DNA of 64,000 nt from Chloroflexota bacterium (lineage in GTDB: Bacteria > Chloroflexota > Anaerolineae > Aggregatilineales > Phototrophicaceae). Below, piece by piece: positions 25,328-34,657 of the stretch. The notes beneath the pieces were generated by a model, which was given only the letters and a program-made list of their open reading frames with translations, ran no database searches and was not told the DNA's origin. Made by a program: the position numbers and the translations under genes. The stretch lies in assembly GCA_026708115.1 (NCBI GenBank), contig JAPOVL010000025.1, positions 62,001 through 126,000 on the forward strand, given 5' to 3'. Every line of letters starts with the position of its first letter. Position 1 is the stretch's first letter.

Positions 25328-25739
25328 CGTATAGAGCCGACAAGACGAGCAACTATCTGCTTGTCGGGGGCTTGTCATCTTTGGCAAGTCGGGCAAGTTG
25401 GTCTGCATTTCGGGGCCGTGGCCGAGCGTCCGTTGGCGCGATTGTCTATTTTGCTTCCCAGCTATAGGCGGGATGAACAGCGCGTCCGAAATTGAGGATA
25501 TCGCGCGGGAGGCTGGTAAAGATATTACAAGCGGGACAAGACGGGGCAAGAAGGCGAGATCCGCGCGCTTGTCTTTGAGCGCCTTATTGGCCTTACAGGC
25601 GGTCGCCACAAATCTAATCTATTGCCTGCAACTTAACCCATTTGAAGAGATACTTCAACCTGTAACGTCACCTGTGTCTAACGGCGTTCACGCTCACAAT
25701 GTGAGTATGGGACAGTCATCCCGATGAAAGGGAGGGACA
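25328..25739. other. Intergenic region before the second two-cysteine repeat gene
   Basis: 412 bases without a convincing gene; ORFs 25398 (+) and 25121 (-) lack start signals. Near the left end CCGACAAG and CTTGTCGG (25337-25366) can pair, but without a T-tract. At 25693-25705 CTCAC-AAT-GTGAG is a short palindrome about 35 bases before the next start and could be a regulator site. Confidence 0.45.
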
Positions 25740-27317
25740 ATGCGACAATTGATCATACCGCTTATGCTAATCCTGTTGGTCGTTTCTTATGCGCAGGGAC
25801 AAGATGGCGACAGAGCGCCCTGCGCCACTTCCGAGCTATCGCTAGCGCAAGGTTGGAAAGCTGAATACGACCAGTTGAATGTGGAGACAGATCTGACAGA
25901 TCACTCTACAAACGATGTGCTTAGCTATGGAGCAAAGATAATCGAATGGCGCGACAGGCTTTGGTCGCAACTGCCCCTTTGCGACGAAGCAATCGACACC
26001 GCCGTTTTGATCAGCGAGCAAATAGGCGATATTGCCGCTACAGCCCTCTTCACGCACGCACGGGTATCGCTATCGCCAATTTCTTTCGATGACAAGCTGT
26101 TCTTCCAAGAAAACAAGTCGGATCAAGTGCGGGAGCAGTTCGAGCAAATCAGTCAACTAATCGCGAGCGGCGAACGGCCAGAGGATGCAGCGCCGACAAA
26201 TCGCCGCTTGCAGGACTGTTCGACAGCCGATATCGAGAGGATTATCACCTTGCAAGCGGAGCATGAAGTTTTGGCCCAGTCCGCTTTCAATGCCACAACT
26301 ATTGGTGACTTGTTGGGGCGCGGTAAGGCGCTCCTGGAGTGGCGTGATCGCCTTTGGGACAGTATGCCCATTTGTCATGGCGGGTTCGAGATAGGCTGGC
26401 TGTTGAGCAGCACCGCTGGTGACATGATCTCGGACATGAGCCTCCGATTCGCCGGCGTGGGGCTTTCGCAAAACCTTTATACCGCGCAACTCACGGATGA
26501 CTTCAACCGAATAAAGGCCTTGCTAAGACCGCTTGAAGCCACCATGGCCTCCGATAGCGAGACTGCACCGACAACCGGGGGAACGAATCAACTGCCGCCG
26601 TGTAGCGAAAGTCAACTGGCCAGCCTGGCTGACGATCTTTCCGAGTTCGTTGAGCTGACGCAGCTTTCTCAAAATATCTCGACGGTGACCGATTATCTCG
26701 AGTATGGCGCGCGATACATCATCTGGCGCGAAGAACTGTGGGAAGCCTTACCGATTTGTAGCCAAGCGCTGGAGATTGGGCGCGCCGCGCATCAAGCGGC
26801 GGGCGACATATCCTCCGTTCATGGACTATATCTAGGCGGCGCGCGGCTTGAAGACAACGAGGTTTGGACCGGCGCTCTCGATATGCTGTCACTGGTTGTT
26901 CGTTTATCCGCTGCCCTGTCGGATTTGGCAGCCAAGGAAGATCTCCCGCCGTTGGATGTGAGCGCCGACTACAACTCGCCCAGTTGCACGGATTATGAGT
27001 CCGGATTTGTCTTTGATATGCTGGACGAGTTGAACGCTGTAGCGGAACTGGCTACTGAATTTAATTCGGCGGACGATCTGCTGGAGTTCAGCATCCTGCA
27101 AATCAAGTGGCGCGAACACATGTGGATGAGCATGCCGGTTTGCAAACAAGCGACGGAATTGGCTTGGCAAATGTTTCAGATCACGGCGGATACAGTATCA
27201 GCCGCCGCCCTGGAAATGTTTGCCGGTCTCGCCAAGGACGAGAATCCCTTTTGGCAAGAGATCCAAATCGGGCAGCGACGAATTGCGGAGTTGGCGGCGG
27301 AACTGCGGGACAATTGA
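25740..27317 (+). CDS. Exported protein with four two-cysteine WRxxLWxxxPxC modules, paralogue 2
   Basis: 525 residues. A signal peptide (IIPLMLILLVVSYAQG) is followed by four modules. The motif is cleanest here: EWRDRLWSQLPLC, EWRDRLWDSMPIC, IWREELWEALPIC and KWREHMWMSMPVC, each preceded about 50 residues earlier by a lone Cys (APC, LQDC, LPPC, SPSC). The tail of each module carries a Gly-Asp pair, then a hydrophobic run and often an EDN or DEN before the next linker. There are exactly eight cysteines in the mature chain. GGGAGGG precedes the ATG. It is clearly paralogous to the genes at 23768 and 28258; role unknown. Confidence 0.77.
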   Translation: MRQLIIPLMLILLVVSYAQGQDGDRAPCATSELSLAQGWKAEYDQLNVETDLTDHSTNDVLSYGAKIIEWRDRLWSQLPLCDEAIDTAVLISEQIGDIAATALFTHARVSLSPISFDDKLFFQENKSDQVREQFEQISQLIASGERPEDAAPTNRRLQDCSTADIERIITLQAEHEVLAQSAFNATTIGDLLGRGKALLEWRDRLWDSMPICHGGFEIGWLLSSTAGDMISDMSLRFAGVGLSQNLYTAQLTDDFNRIKALLRPLEATMASDSETAPTTGGTNQLPPCSESQLASLADDLSEFVELTQLSQNISTVTDYLEYGARYIIWREELWEALPICSQALEIGRAAHQAAGDISSVHGLYLGGARLEDNEVWTGALDMLSLVVRLSAALSDLAAKEDLPPLDVSADYNSPSCTDYESGFVFDMLDELNAVAELATEFNSADDLLEFSILQIKWREHMWMSMPVCKQATELAWQMFQITADTVSAAALEMFAGLAKDENPFWQEIQIGQRRIAELAAELRDN

Positions 27318-27329
27318 CAAGGGTTCGAC

Positions 27330-28034
27330 ATGTACCATGCGATCCTCTTTGACTTTGACGATACTTTGATCAGCCTGCGCGGCTGCGAATCCGAAGCCTT
27401 GCGACGTAGCCTGGACGAAGCCAGCCTGACAGAGCGCTTCCGCGCTGATTTCGCAACAGTTTCCGCGAGTTTCGCGGCAATCAGCAACCGCTACTGGGGA
27501 GAGCGCAGCGCCAAGGGATACTCGCGCGAGCAGGTGCTCGAGGCTTCGCTGCGCGACTTATTGGCGCATTTCGACCTGGATGCGGTCCTGGCGAATGGCC
27601 TCGCCCAGATTTACTGGCGCGAATTCTGCCGCTCATCCGCGCTAAACCCGGGCGCGCTTGATACCCTGCAACAATTGTCTCGGCGCTATCGTCTGGGCCT
27701 GATCACAAACGGCTATATTGACTCGCAGCGCGGCAGACTGGACGCGGCGAGGTTGAGCCAATTCTTTGACCCGATCCTGATTTCGGAAGAAGTCGGCATT
27801 GCCAAGCCGGACGCACGCATCTTCAAAATGGCTCTGGATGCGCTTGATCTGTCCGCCAGTGATGTCATCTACGTCGGCGATTCGATCGGTCATGACTACG
27901 CGGGTTGTCGGAATGCCGGGATCGACTTCTGTCTCTATTCTCCCGACCTGGCGACGGACGGGCCGTTGCCCGATGTCAAATATCGAATCGGCTATCTGCC
28001 CGACTTGGTCAATTTGCTCGCGGCCGACAGCTAG
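27330..28034 (+). CDS. HAD-superfamily phosphatase (YjjG-like)
   Basis: A 234-residue subfamily IA HAD hydrolase: motif I DFDDT (nucleophile Asp8, acid Asp10), motif II ITNG, motif III Lys in IAKPDARIF, motif IV GDSIGHDYAG. The helical cap lies between motifs I and II. Relatives dephosphorylate nucleotides or sugar phosphates, including non-canonical dUMP-like substrates; the target is unknown. It begins 12 bases after a two-cysteine repeat gene and so is probably co-transcribed with it, although it is a cytoplasmic enzyme. Confidence 0.85.
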   Translation: MYHAILFDFDDTLISLRGCESEALRRSLDEASLTERFRADFATVSASFAAISNRYWGERSAKGYSREQVLEASLRDLLAHFDLDAVLANGLAQIYWREFCRSSALNPGALDTLQQLSRRYRLGLITNGYIDSQRGRLDAARLSQFFDPILISEEVGIAKPDARIFKMALDALDLSASDVIYVGDSIGHDYAGCRNAGIDFCLYSPDLATDGPLPDVKYRIGYLPDLVNLLAADS

Positions 28035-28257
28035 ACCTGGAACTACTCGGTGGCCGTCGGCTTTGAACCGCCTTGTGCTGCGACGATTCCTACTCACCGA
28101 GCAACTGTTCAGCGTATAGCGCCAAATTACCCGGTTTTCACTCGTCGGATTGCTTGTAGAGCCGCTGCCTGCCCTACGACTGCTCGAATCTCTTACTCGC
28201 TTCGACCAAATGATGTACGCTGGGGCTCAAGTGTCCGCCGCTGATTGGAAAGGATTA

Positions 28258-29286
28258 ATGATGCCCCTGAAATTTGTGTTGAGTCTGGCCATGCTTTTGA
28301 GCCTGGCCCCAATTGTATGGGGTCAGGATGAACGATTACCGCCCTGCGAGTCAGCTGATCTGGACACGCTTCTGGACATCAATGCGGCCTACAAAGCGGT
28401 TATGGCACAAGCCATAGAGACCAAAACCTCTGAACAGTTGCCCTTGCTAGGGTACAAGCAATATCGGTGGCGCATAGACATGCTTTCACAGTTGCCCTCC
28501 TGTGCGGAAGCTATTGAAATCGGCTGGCTGATGAACCAGGTCAGCGGCGACGCAGTCGCCGTAATTTCTTTGAAAGTGGCCAACATAAAAATGAATTGGA
28601 TAGCTATACCCATGTTGCACACTCGGTCAAACATAGAAGTGCTACTCGGCGACTTGACGGCATTGGTAGAAACAAGACAATTGCGTACCGTTTCGCTCGA
28701 AGAGAACGTCAATGAGGATGAGTTTGACCAGACTTGCTCAGAAACTGAACTGGATCTGCTCGCGCCTGGCATCTTGATGGAATACCAACATCTGTTCACT
28801 ACAGGTCTTGAAGTCGATACCGGGCAACAATACCTAGACTACGCCACGGCGCAGTTCGAGTGGCGCGATCGGCTCTGGGAAAAGTTGCCACATTGCCAGG
28901 AAGCGCTCGACTTTGGCATGCTGATGAGCCAGATCAGCGGCGATCTGATTGCCATGTATGCCTACAAGCTTGCCGGGATATCCGATCAAAACAACCCGGG
29001 CAAGATCCAGGTAGACGTCGACACCCGCCGTTTCTCCCTATTGAGAGAGGAAATCATCGCTGCCTTGGATCGCGGTCGAACAGTGGCCACATACTATGTC
29101 TCGGCAAACGGCAACGTGAATGTCCGCTCGTGCGGTTCTACCGAATGCGACATCGTCACGCGTTTCCGTCGTGGCGATGAACTTCGAGTGATAGACGATT
29201 CGGGCGACTGGTACGAAATCCGCCTGGCAGATGGCCGAATAGCTTACGTTGCCGGCTTCCTAGCGAGTGTGGAACGACCGAATTAG
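28258..29286 (+). CDS. Exported protein with two two-cysteine modules and a C-terminal SH3b domain, paralogue 3
   Basis: About 342 residues from ATG 28258 (or 28261, which is better spaced from AAAGGA); the track's upstream start at 28150 is non-coding lead. A signal peptide ends near VWGQD. Two modules follow (LPPC...RWRIDMLSQLPSC and QTC...EWRDRLWEKLPHC). Then an SH3b domain begins YYVSANGNVNVRSCGSTECD and continues GDELRVIDDSGDWYEIRL. SH3b domains bind cell-wall or surface polymers, so this member may anchor the module family at the envelope. It is the only direct clue to location. Confidence 0.77.
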   Translation: MMPLKFVLSLAMLLSLAPIVWGQDERLPPCESADLDTLLDINAAYKAVMAQAIETKTSEQLPLLGYKQYRWRIDMLSQLPSCAEAIEIGWLMNQVSGDAVAVISLKVANIKMNWIAIPMLHTRSNIEVLLGDLTALVETRQLRTVSLEENVNEDEFDQTCSETELDLLAPGILMEYQHLFTTGLEVDTGQQYLDYATAQFEWRDRLWEKLPHCQEALDFGMLMSQISGDLIAMYAYKLAGISDQNNPGKIQVDVDTRRFSLLREEIIAALDRGRTVATYYVSANGNVNVRSCGSTECDIVTRFRRGDELRVIDDSGDWYEIRLADGRIAYVAGFLASVERPN

Positions 29287-29320
29287 ACTGCTCCGGTCGC
29301 TATACTGCCGATTCAGAAAA

Positions 29321-30352
29321 CTATTCGGTAATTGTCACCTTCGACAGACCGCGCGGCTTGTCGACTTCATATCCACGGGTGAGCGCTTGGCACATAGCGA
29401 ATACCTGGCCGGGTATGACGCCAACGACGGGGCTGAGCCACTCTGGCGCGGCAGGTATGGGCATGGCCTTGGTCGCTGCCCGCAGCAAGTCATCATCGTT
29501 GCTTATGACGAGGGTTTCCGCGCCTTTTTCTTCGACCGCGTCGAAGATGTCTCGCATGGCGGAGAAGGTCTTGCCCTGCGGCGCGACCAGAATCACAGGA
29601 TAGCCCTCCTGTACGACCGCGATAGGACCATGGCGGAAGTCGGCTTCGCTGTAGCCTTCGCTGGCGATATAGGTTAACTCCTTGACCTTGAGACTGATCT
29701 CGCAGGCGGTGGCGTAATTGAAGCCGCGCCCCAGCACGGTGAGGCGGTCCATATAGCGATAACGCTGCGCCCAGTCCGCGATGCCTTCGGTCAGAGCAAG
29801 CGATTCCGTCGCCAAGCCCGGCAGCTTCTTGAGGCCGGAGCGCATCTCCTCATCGTCGGCTAGCGCTGTCGCCAACATCGCGATCGCGGTCAGCTGGGCC
29901 GTATAGGTCTTGGTCGCGGCGACGCTGAACTCTTCATCGGCGCGCAGGGGCAGGTGATAAGCCCCTGTAGCCGCCAGCGGCGAATCTTGGTAGTTCGTGA
30001 TCGCTAGCGTCAGCGCGCCCTGCGACCGCGCGTCATTCAAGACCGCGCGCACGTCTTCCGCCTTGCCCGATTGCGAAATGCCTATCACCAGCGCTTTCGA
30101 CAGATTTGCCGAACGATCATAAACTGTATGCAGCGAAGGAGTCGCCAGCATGACCGGCATTTGCAGGGCCGCGCCGAACAAATATTGGGCGTAAATGGCG
30201 GCGTGATCCGATGTGCCGCGCGCGGCGATGCAGGCAAATACCGGGTCGAACTCACGGATTGCGCTGGCGACTGCTCCCGTCGCCGCGGCGCCCTCGTCGA
30301 GCAGACGGCGAATGACGTCGGGCTGTTGGGCGATTTCCTGCTTGAGGAGCAT
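29321..30352 (-). CDS. Double-SIS sugar-phosphate protein (GlmS isomerase-domain / NagB-II-like)
   Basis: 343 residues made of two SIS domains without the glutaminase half of GlmS. Marks are EIAQQPDVIRRLL, CIAARGTSDHAA, GISQSGKAEDV, the EISLKVKELTYIASEGY block and the C-terminal GYEVDKPRGLSKVT typical of GlmS-like isomerases. Without the amidotransferase it more likely runs the deamination direction (glucosamine-6-P to fructose-6-P), as NagB-II does. The start is ATG 30352 behind AGAGGT. It is the last gene of a minus-strand operon with a GH20 hexosaminidase and another SIS protein, which supports amino-sugar use. Confidence 0.8.
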   Translation of the reverse strand: MLLKQEIAQQPDVIRRLLDEGAAATGAVASAIREFDPVFACIAARGTSDHAAIYAQYLFGAALQMPVMLATPSLHTVYDRSANLSKALVIGISQSGKAEDVRAVLNDARSQGALTLAITNYQDSPLAATGAYHLPLRADEEFSVAATKTYTAQLTAIAMLATALADDEEMRSGLKKLPGLATESLALTEGIADWAQRYRYMDRLTVLGRGFNYATACEISLKVKELTYIASEGYSEADFRHGPIAVVQEGYPVILVAPQGKTFSAMRDIFDAVEEKGAETLVISNDDDLLRAATKAMPIPAAPEWLSPVVGVIPGQVFAMCQALTRGYEVDKPRGLSKVTITE

Positions 30353-30375
30353 GGCAGACCTCTGTTTCGAGTCCG

Positions 30376-31920
30376 TTAATCGTCTAGCGGCCGATAGTTG
30401 ACCCCGAGCGCATCCAGGCAGGGCAGATGTCTCTTCAAGCGCGTCAGGAAAGCTCCGTAGTCGCGCCCCTGGGGGTGGTTCCACAGCACCTCTGCCAGCG
30501 CGATGGCGCGTGGATAGGCCATATACTCCAGATGATCCGATGTGGGGATGTATTCCGTCCAGATATTGCCCTGCCCGCCCAGGATGTGGCCCGTCTTGTC
30601 GTCGGCGATTTCTTCGGGCACGACCACGAACTCATAGACCTTGCTCAGAGGCAGGTAGGCGCGCAGCGCGGGCGGTTCGCTGGCGAAGTCTTCGACTTGA
30701 TAATAGTCAAGGTAGCAATAGGTGGTGGGCGTCATGACCACGTCATGGCCGGCGTTTGCGGCTTCGATACCGCCGTCGCTGCCGCGCCAACTCATCACCG
30801 TCGCGTTGGGCGCCAAGCCGCCTTCTAGGATTTCGTCCCAGCCGATCAAGCGGCGTCCGCGTTCGCCGAGCCAGTTGTCAAACTGGCGGACGAACCAGCT
30901 TTGCAGCTCGTCTTCGTCTTTCAGGCCTTGCGCCTTTATGCGCGCCTGGCAAGCCGGGCAACGCTTCCAGCGTTTTTTGGGCGCCTCGTCTCCGCCGACG
31001 TGGATGAACTCGCTAGGGAAAAGCTCAAGGACCTCGCTAAAGACGTTTTTCAGAAATGTGAATACGTCATCGTTTCCGGCGCAATAGATATCGTCGGCAA
31101 TGCCCCAACTGGTACGAACCTGATAGTCCTTCCCGACGCAGCCCAATTCTGGATAGGCGGTCAAGGCGGCCAGGCTGTGCCCGGGCAATTCGATCTCGGG
31201 AACGACCGTGATGCCCCGTTCGCCCGCATAGGCGACCACCTCGCGGATCTGCTCTTGTGTATAAAAGCCGCCATAGGGTAGCCCATCGAATTTGCGGCGG
31301 TTCCGGGGCAGGCAGGTTTCTTCCCGGAAAGCGCCGATTTCGGTCAGCCTGGGATATTTTTTGATTTCGATCCGCCAGCCTTGGTCTTCGGTCAGGTGCC
31401 AGTGGAAGGTGTTGAACTTGTAAAAAGCCAGCAGGTCAATGAACTTCTTGATGAAGGGCAGCGGAAACATATGACGTCCGACATCCATGTGCAAACCGCG
31501 CCAGCCAAAAGCCGGCGCATCGCTGATACTCAGCGCCGGGATGCGCCAGTCGATGCCGTCGGCCCGTTCCTCGCCCAGGATTTGCGGGGGCAGCAATTGA
31601 CGCAGGGTTTGGAATCCATGCCTAAAGCCCGCCGGCGCGGAGGCCGATAGGACGGCCTTATCGCTCGAAACTGTCAAGCGGTAGGCCTCGGGCGAATCCA
31701 GGTCTTTTCCCTCAACCAGGCTGATGACATTGCGGCTATTGACTGCCTCACCGGTCGCGTCGACCGGGAGCGGGAAGCCAGTCGCGGGCCGCAGATAGTT
31801 CGCCAGCATTTCGCCCAGACGCTTGTCGCGCGCGCCTATCATCGTGTCGGCGTTCAGAATGAAGCTGCCTTCGCTTTTTTCAATCGATTGCGGCCGCGGG
31901 AACAAGGTGATTTCGGACAT
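30376..31920 (-). CDS. Beta-N-acetylhexosaminidase (GH20)
   Basis: A 514-residue GH20 enzyme. The N-terminal GH20b domain (ITLFPRPQSIEKSEG) leads into the barrel: GWRGLHMDVGRHMFP, FHWHLTEDQGWRIEI, and the catalytic Asp-Glu pair in HVGGDEAPKKRW. It removes terminal GlcNAc or GalNAc using the substrate acetamido group. There is no signal peptide from ATG 31920, so it probably acts on imported chito- or glyco-oligosaccharides. The operon with two SIS proteins fits later steps of amino-sugar breakdown. The ATG at 31950 in the track is an alternative start. Confidence 0.9.
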   Translation of the reverse strand: MSEITLFPRPQSIEKSEGSFILNADTMIGARDKRLGEMLANYLRPATGFPLPVDATGEAVNSRNVISLVEGKDLDSPEAYRLTVSSDKAVLSASAPAGFRHGFQTLRQLLPPQILGEERADGIDWRIPALSISDAPAFGWRGLHMDVGRHMFPLPFIKKFIDLLAFYKFNTFHWHLTEDQGWRIEIKKYPRLTEIGAFREETCLPRNRRKFDGLPYGGFYTQEQIREVVAYAGERGITVVPEIELPGHSLAALTAYPELGCVGKDYQVRTSWGIADDIYCAGNDDVFTFLKNVFSEVLELFPSEFIHVGGDEAPKKRWKRCPACQARIKAQGLKDEDELQSWFVRQFDNWLGERGRRLIGWDEILEGGLAPNATVMSWRGSDGGIEAANAGHDVVMTPTTYCYLDYYQVEDFASEPPALRAYLPLSKVYEFVVVPEEIADDKTGHILGGQGNIWTEYIPTSDHLEYMAYPRAIALAEVLWNHPQGRDYGAFLTRLKRHLPCLDALGVNYRPLDD

Positions 31921-31957
31921 GTTCAAGTTCCTTTTGATATCGCTTGTCATTCGCTTA

Positions 31958-32998
31958 TCATAAATCCTCGAGCGAGACGACGGCGCTCAAGTTATGCGGT
32001 TGATCGGGATTCTGACCATTATGCAAGGCGCGATGATAGGCCAGGAGTTGCAAGACCGGCAGGTGCAAGACCGGCGTATTCCAGGTCGGCAGGTCATCTG
32101 GCAGGGCGATATGACGCGGTGAATCGGTCGCGAACGATCCGACGCTCAAGGTCCGCGCGCCCATCCGGCGCATTTCCGAAAGCACCTGCAGTTCCGGCTG
32201 GGCCGCTTCCGGCGAAATCAAGCCCACAACCAGCGCATTTTCAGCAGCCATCGACATGGGACCATGGCGGAACTCCAGGGTGTGAAAAGCTTCGCTGTAT
32301 GACAGGGACATCTCTTTCATTTTCAGCATGGCTTCGCAGGCAATGCCATATAACACATCCGCGCCGAGAAAGAAAAAGCGCTCGATGCTCCGGTCGGCGC
32401 CCAGCGTTTCCGCCAGATCGCCAAAGGCATGCAACAGGTGCTGGCATTGCGCTGGCAAGCGCGCGCTGGAAGTCCGGTCATCGCCGGCAAGCGCGGCAGC
32501 CATCTGTTGCAGCACCAGGCACATGCTGCTGAAGGAACGGGTCTGCGCGACGCTCTTTTCGCCCGCGCTGTCGATCGCGAAAGCCAGATCGGCCTCGCGC
32601 GCCAGCGGACTGCCGCTATCACAGGTGACCGTGACGACCGGTCCGCCGATCCGGGATTTGAAGGCGGCGGCCGCGCGCAGCGTCTCCGTGGTCGCGCCGG
32701 AGCGCGATACTGTGATCAGCGCTAATTTGCGCCCTTCCAGGTAGATCGAATCGGGAAAGAGCAGCAATTCCGAGGCCGGGTAGGCGCGCGCGTCTATGCC
32801 GGCTCCGCGCAGCAAGCGCGCGGCGGTCAGCGAGAGATAGTACGTGGATCCGCAGCCCGTGACGAGAACGTGATCGGGGTCGGCAGCGGCGATCAAATCG
32901 GAAAATGTTGGCGCGTCCGCATCAAAGACCGCAAGCGCATCGGCCCATACCTGCGGCTGGCTGAAGATTTCCTGGCGTGTGTGCTGGCCTGCTTTCAC
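31958..32998 (-). CDS. Double-SIS domain sugar isomerase/deaminase-like protein
   Basis: 346 residues with two SIS domains: VTGCGSTYYLSLTAARLL, VSRSGATTETL, GADVLYGIACEAMLKMKEMSLSYSEAFHTLEFRHGP. It belongs to the same superfamily as the protein at 29321 but is clearly diverged; the pair may deal with different amino sugars (AgaS-like and NagB-II-like). The start is GTG 32998 with GGAG six bases away; the upstream track start is Arg-rich and unlikely. It is the first gene of the three-gene amino-sugar operon. Confidence 0.78.
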   Translation of the reverse strand: MKAGQHTRQEIFSQPQVWADALAVFDADAPTFSDLIAAADPDHVLVTGCGSTYYLSLTAARLLRGAGIDARAYPASELLLFPDSIYLEGRKLALITVSRSGATTETLRAAAAFKSRIGGPVVTVTCDSGSPLAREADLAFAIDSAGEKSVAQTRSFSSMCLVLQQMAAALAGDDRTSSARLPAQCQHLLHAFGDLAETLGADRSIERFFFLGADVLYGIACEAMLKMKEMSLSYSEAFHTLEFRHGPMSMAAENALVVGLISPEAAQPELQVLSEMRRMGARTLSVGSFATDSPRHIALPDDLPTWNTPVLHLPVLQLLAYHRALHNGQNPDQPHNLSAVVSLEDL

Positions 32999-33119
32999 CC
33001 ACCGCTCCAAATCTGCTCGAGCGCACAGGCACGATTCTAGCAAAGATCGGACGGGTCTCCCATGTCGGTGACCACGTGATGTCCGAGCGCATGTCGTCAC
33101 GCGGTTTAACTTTGCGGTA

Positions 33120-34139
33120 TCAATACATCAACTCCAGATCCAGCAAGTTTTCCATCGGCTCGCCGGCCAGATAGCGGCGCAGGTTGCGGATGAACAAATC
33201 AGTCAATTTGCCGTTTTCGGTATCCGCCGTGCTGGCGGAATGATGGCTGATGATGACGTTGGGCAAATCCCAAAGCGGGTCGTCCTCCGGCAGCGGTTCC
33301 GGATCAGTGACGTCCAGTGCCGCGCCCCCAAGGCGCCCTTCGATAAGCGCGTCCGTTAAGGCCACCTGGTCAACCAAGGCGCCGCGCGCGATGTTGATCA
33401 GAAAAGCGCCCTGCTTCAACATGGCGATCCGTTCGGCGTCCAGCAAGCCATCGGTTTCGGGCGTGTGCGGCAGGCACAGGACCAGAAAATCGACTTGCGG
33501 GAGCACCTCTTCCAGTTGAGACGGAGCGAACAACAGGTCGACGCTATCTACTGCCCGACGGGCATCGCGCCGGGTAGCGATGATGCGCATGCCGAAGAAG
33601 CGGCAGACAGCCGCCAGGTCGCGACCAATCTTGCCCAAGCCGAGGATGCCAACGGTCATGCCACGCAGTTCGGTATTATGAAAGCGTTGCCAATGGCGGC
33701 CGCGCTTCTGTTCATCCATCAAACGAAAGTTCTTGACGAAGGTCAGCATGGCCATCAGACAGAACTCGGCGAGAGGTCGGGCGTGGACGCCGCTGGCGGT
33801 GGTGAAAATCCAGCCCTGCCGGTCGTAACCGTAAGTCTTGACGAACTGCCCGATGCCGGCGCTGGTTGTTTGGATCCACTTCAGCTTATGCGCCAACTGC
33901 GGCAGATCCTCGCGATGTGTATGGTCGAAGTCGAAGAGGATGTCGGCTTGCGCCAGCAGCGCGAGCCATTCAGCTTCTTGTTCGGCGCTGCGCTCGATGA
34001 CAGCCGTATGGTGAGCCTGAAATAGCGGCGCGCCGATGAGATTGGGACGGTAGACGACTTCAACCTGCGGCACTGCCTGGCGGATGCGGTCAATGTGTTC
34101 GGGTTCCAGGTAGGATGCGATCAAGACCTTGAGAGGCAT
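33120..34139 (-). CDS. D-2-hydroxyacid dehydrogenase family protein
   Basis: A 339-residue NAD-dependent dehydrogenase. The Rossmann loop is GILGLGKIGRDLA, the substrate-binding Arg is in INIARGALVD, the acid/base Glu is expected near the DVTDPEPLP segment, and the His in SHHSA completes the relay. It reduces a 2-oxo acid or oxidises a D-2-hydroxy acid; substrate unknown. The coding strand ends 122 bases before the SIS operon. The start region is divergent from the HNH gene. Confidence 0.86.
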   Translation of the reverse strand: MPLKVLIASYLEPEHIDRIRQAVPQVEVVYRPNLIGAPLFQAHHTAVIERSAEQEAEWLALLAQADILFDFDHTHREDLPQLAHKLKWIQTTSAGIGQFVKTYGYDRQGWIFTTASGVHARPLAEFCLMAMLTFVKNFRLMDEQKRGRHWQRFHNTELRGMTVGILGLGKIGRDLAAVCRFFGMRIIATRRDARRAVDSVDLLFAPSQLEEVLPQVDFLVLCLPHTPETDGLLDAERIAMLKQGAFLINIARGALVDQVALTDALIEGRLGGAALDVTDPEPLPEDDPLWDLPNVIISHHSASTADTENGKLTDLFIRNLRRYLAGEPMENLLDLELMY

Positions 34140-34249
34140 ATCGTCTGCTCCAATTCAGTGTGTGCTCGGACTGTAGCCCAAAGCGCCCCTGATGCAAAGG
34201 TATTCTGATATGGTAGATACAAGCGATTCAAGTGTTGACTGGAGGCGGG

Positions 34250-34657
34250 ATGCCCAACCCGCGAGCCTATTGCAGCTACTGCGGCCGACTCAGCAAGCGC
34301 TGCGCCTGTCACGAAGCCGGGAGTAATCTGCAGCGTTTTCTAGAGCGCGGCGGCAGAAGCTATGCGCCTTGCATACGAGACGCGCCCTACAAACGGGGCG
34401 TACCGCCCCAAGTCAAATCTGCCGAACGCAGGCATCTCCAGAAGAAATATAAAATCTGGTACGCAGCCCTGGCGGAATCAAATGGCGAATGCTGCGCCAA
34501 TTGCGGCGAGACAAAGGACCTGGTATTGGACCATGTCCTTCCGATTGCAAAAGGCGGCTCGTCGCGGCTCGACAATTTGCAGTTGCTGTGTACGACTTGC
34601 AATCGCATCAAGGGCAAACTGGCGATCGACTGCCGCCGGGCTACACATCGAGAATGA
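34250..34657 (+). CDS. HNH endonuclease-domain protein
   Basis: A 135-residue protein starting at ATG 34250 after GGAGGCGGG. The N-terminus has a small Cys cluster (YCSYCGRLSKRCACH). The C-terminus is a zinc HNH nuclease: CCANCG, LDHVLPIAKGGSS, NLQLLCTTCNRIKG. The two CxxC pairs hold structural zinc and the DH-N-(N) set is catalytic. Its last 17 bases overlap the end of the convergent PhyH gene. It could be a homing-type or defence nuclease; no partner gene is evident. Confidence 0.78.
   Translation: MPNPRAYCSYCGRLSKRCACHEAGSNLQRFLERGGRSYAPCIRDAPYKRGVPPQVKSAERRHLQKKYKIWYAALAESNGECCANCGETKDLVLDHVLPIAKGGSSRLDNLQLLCTTCNRIKGKLAIDCRRATHRE

Noticed and set aside
25398-25727. 109-residue ORF in the gap between two-cysteine repeat genes
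   Set aside because: TTG start with no ribosome site and no protein-like pattern.
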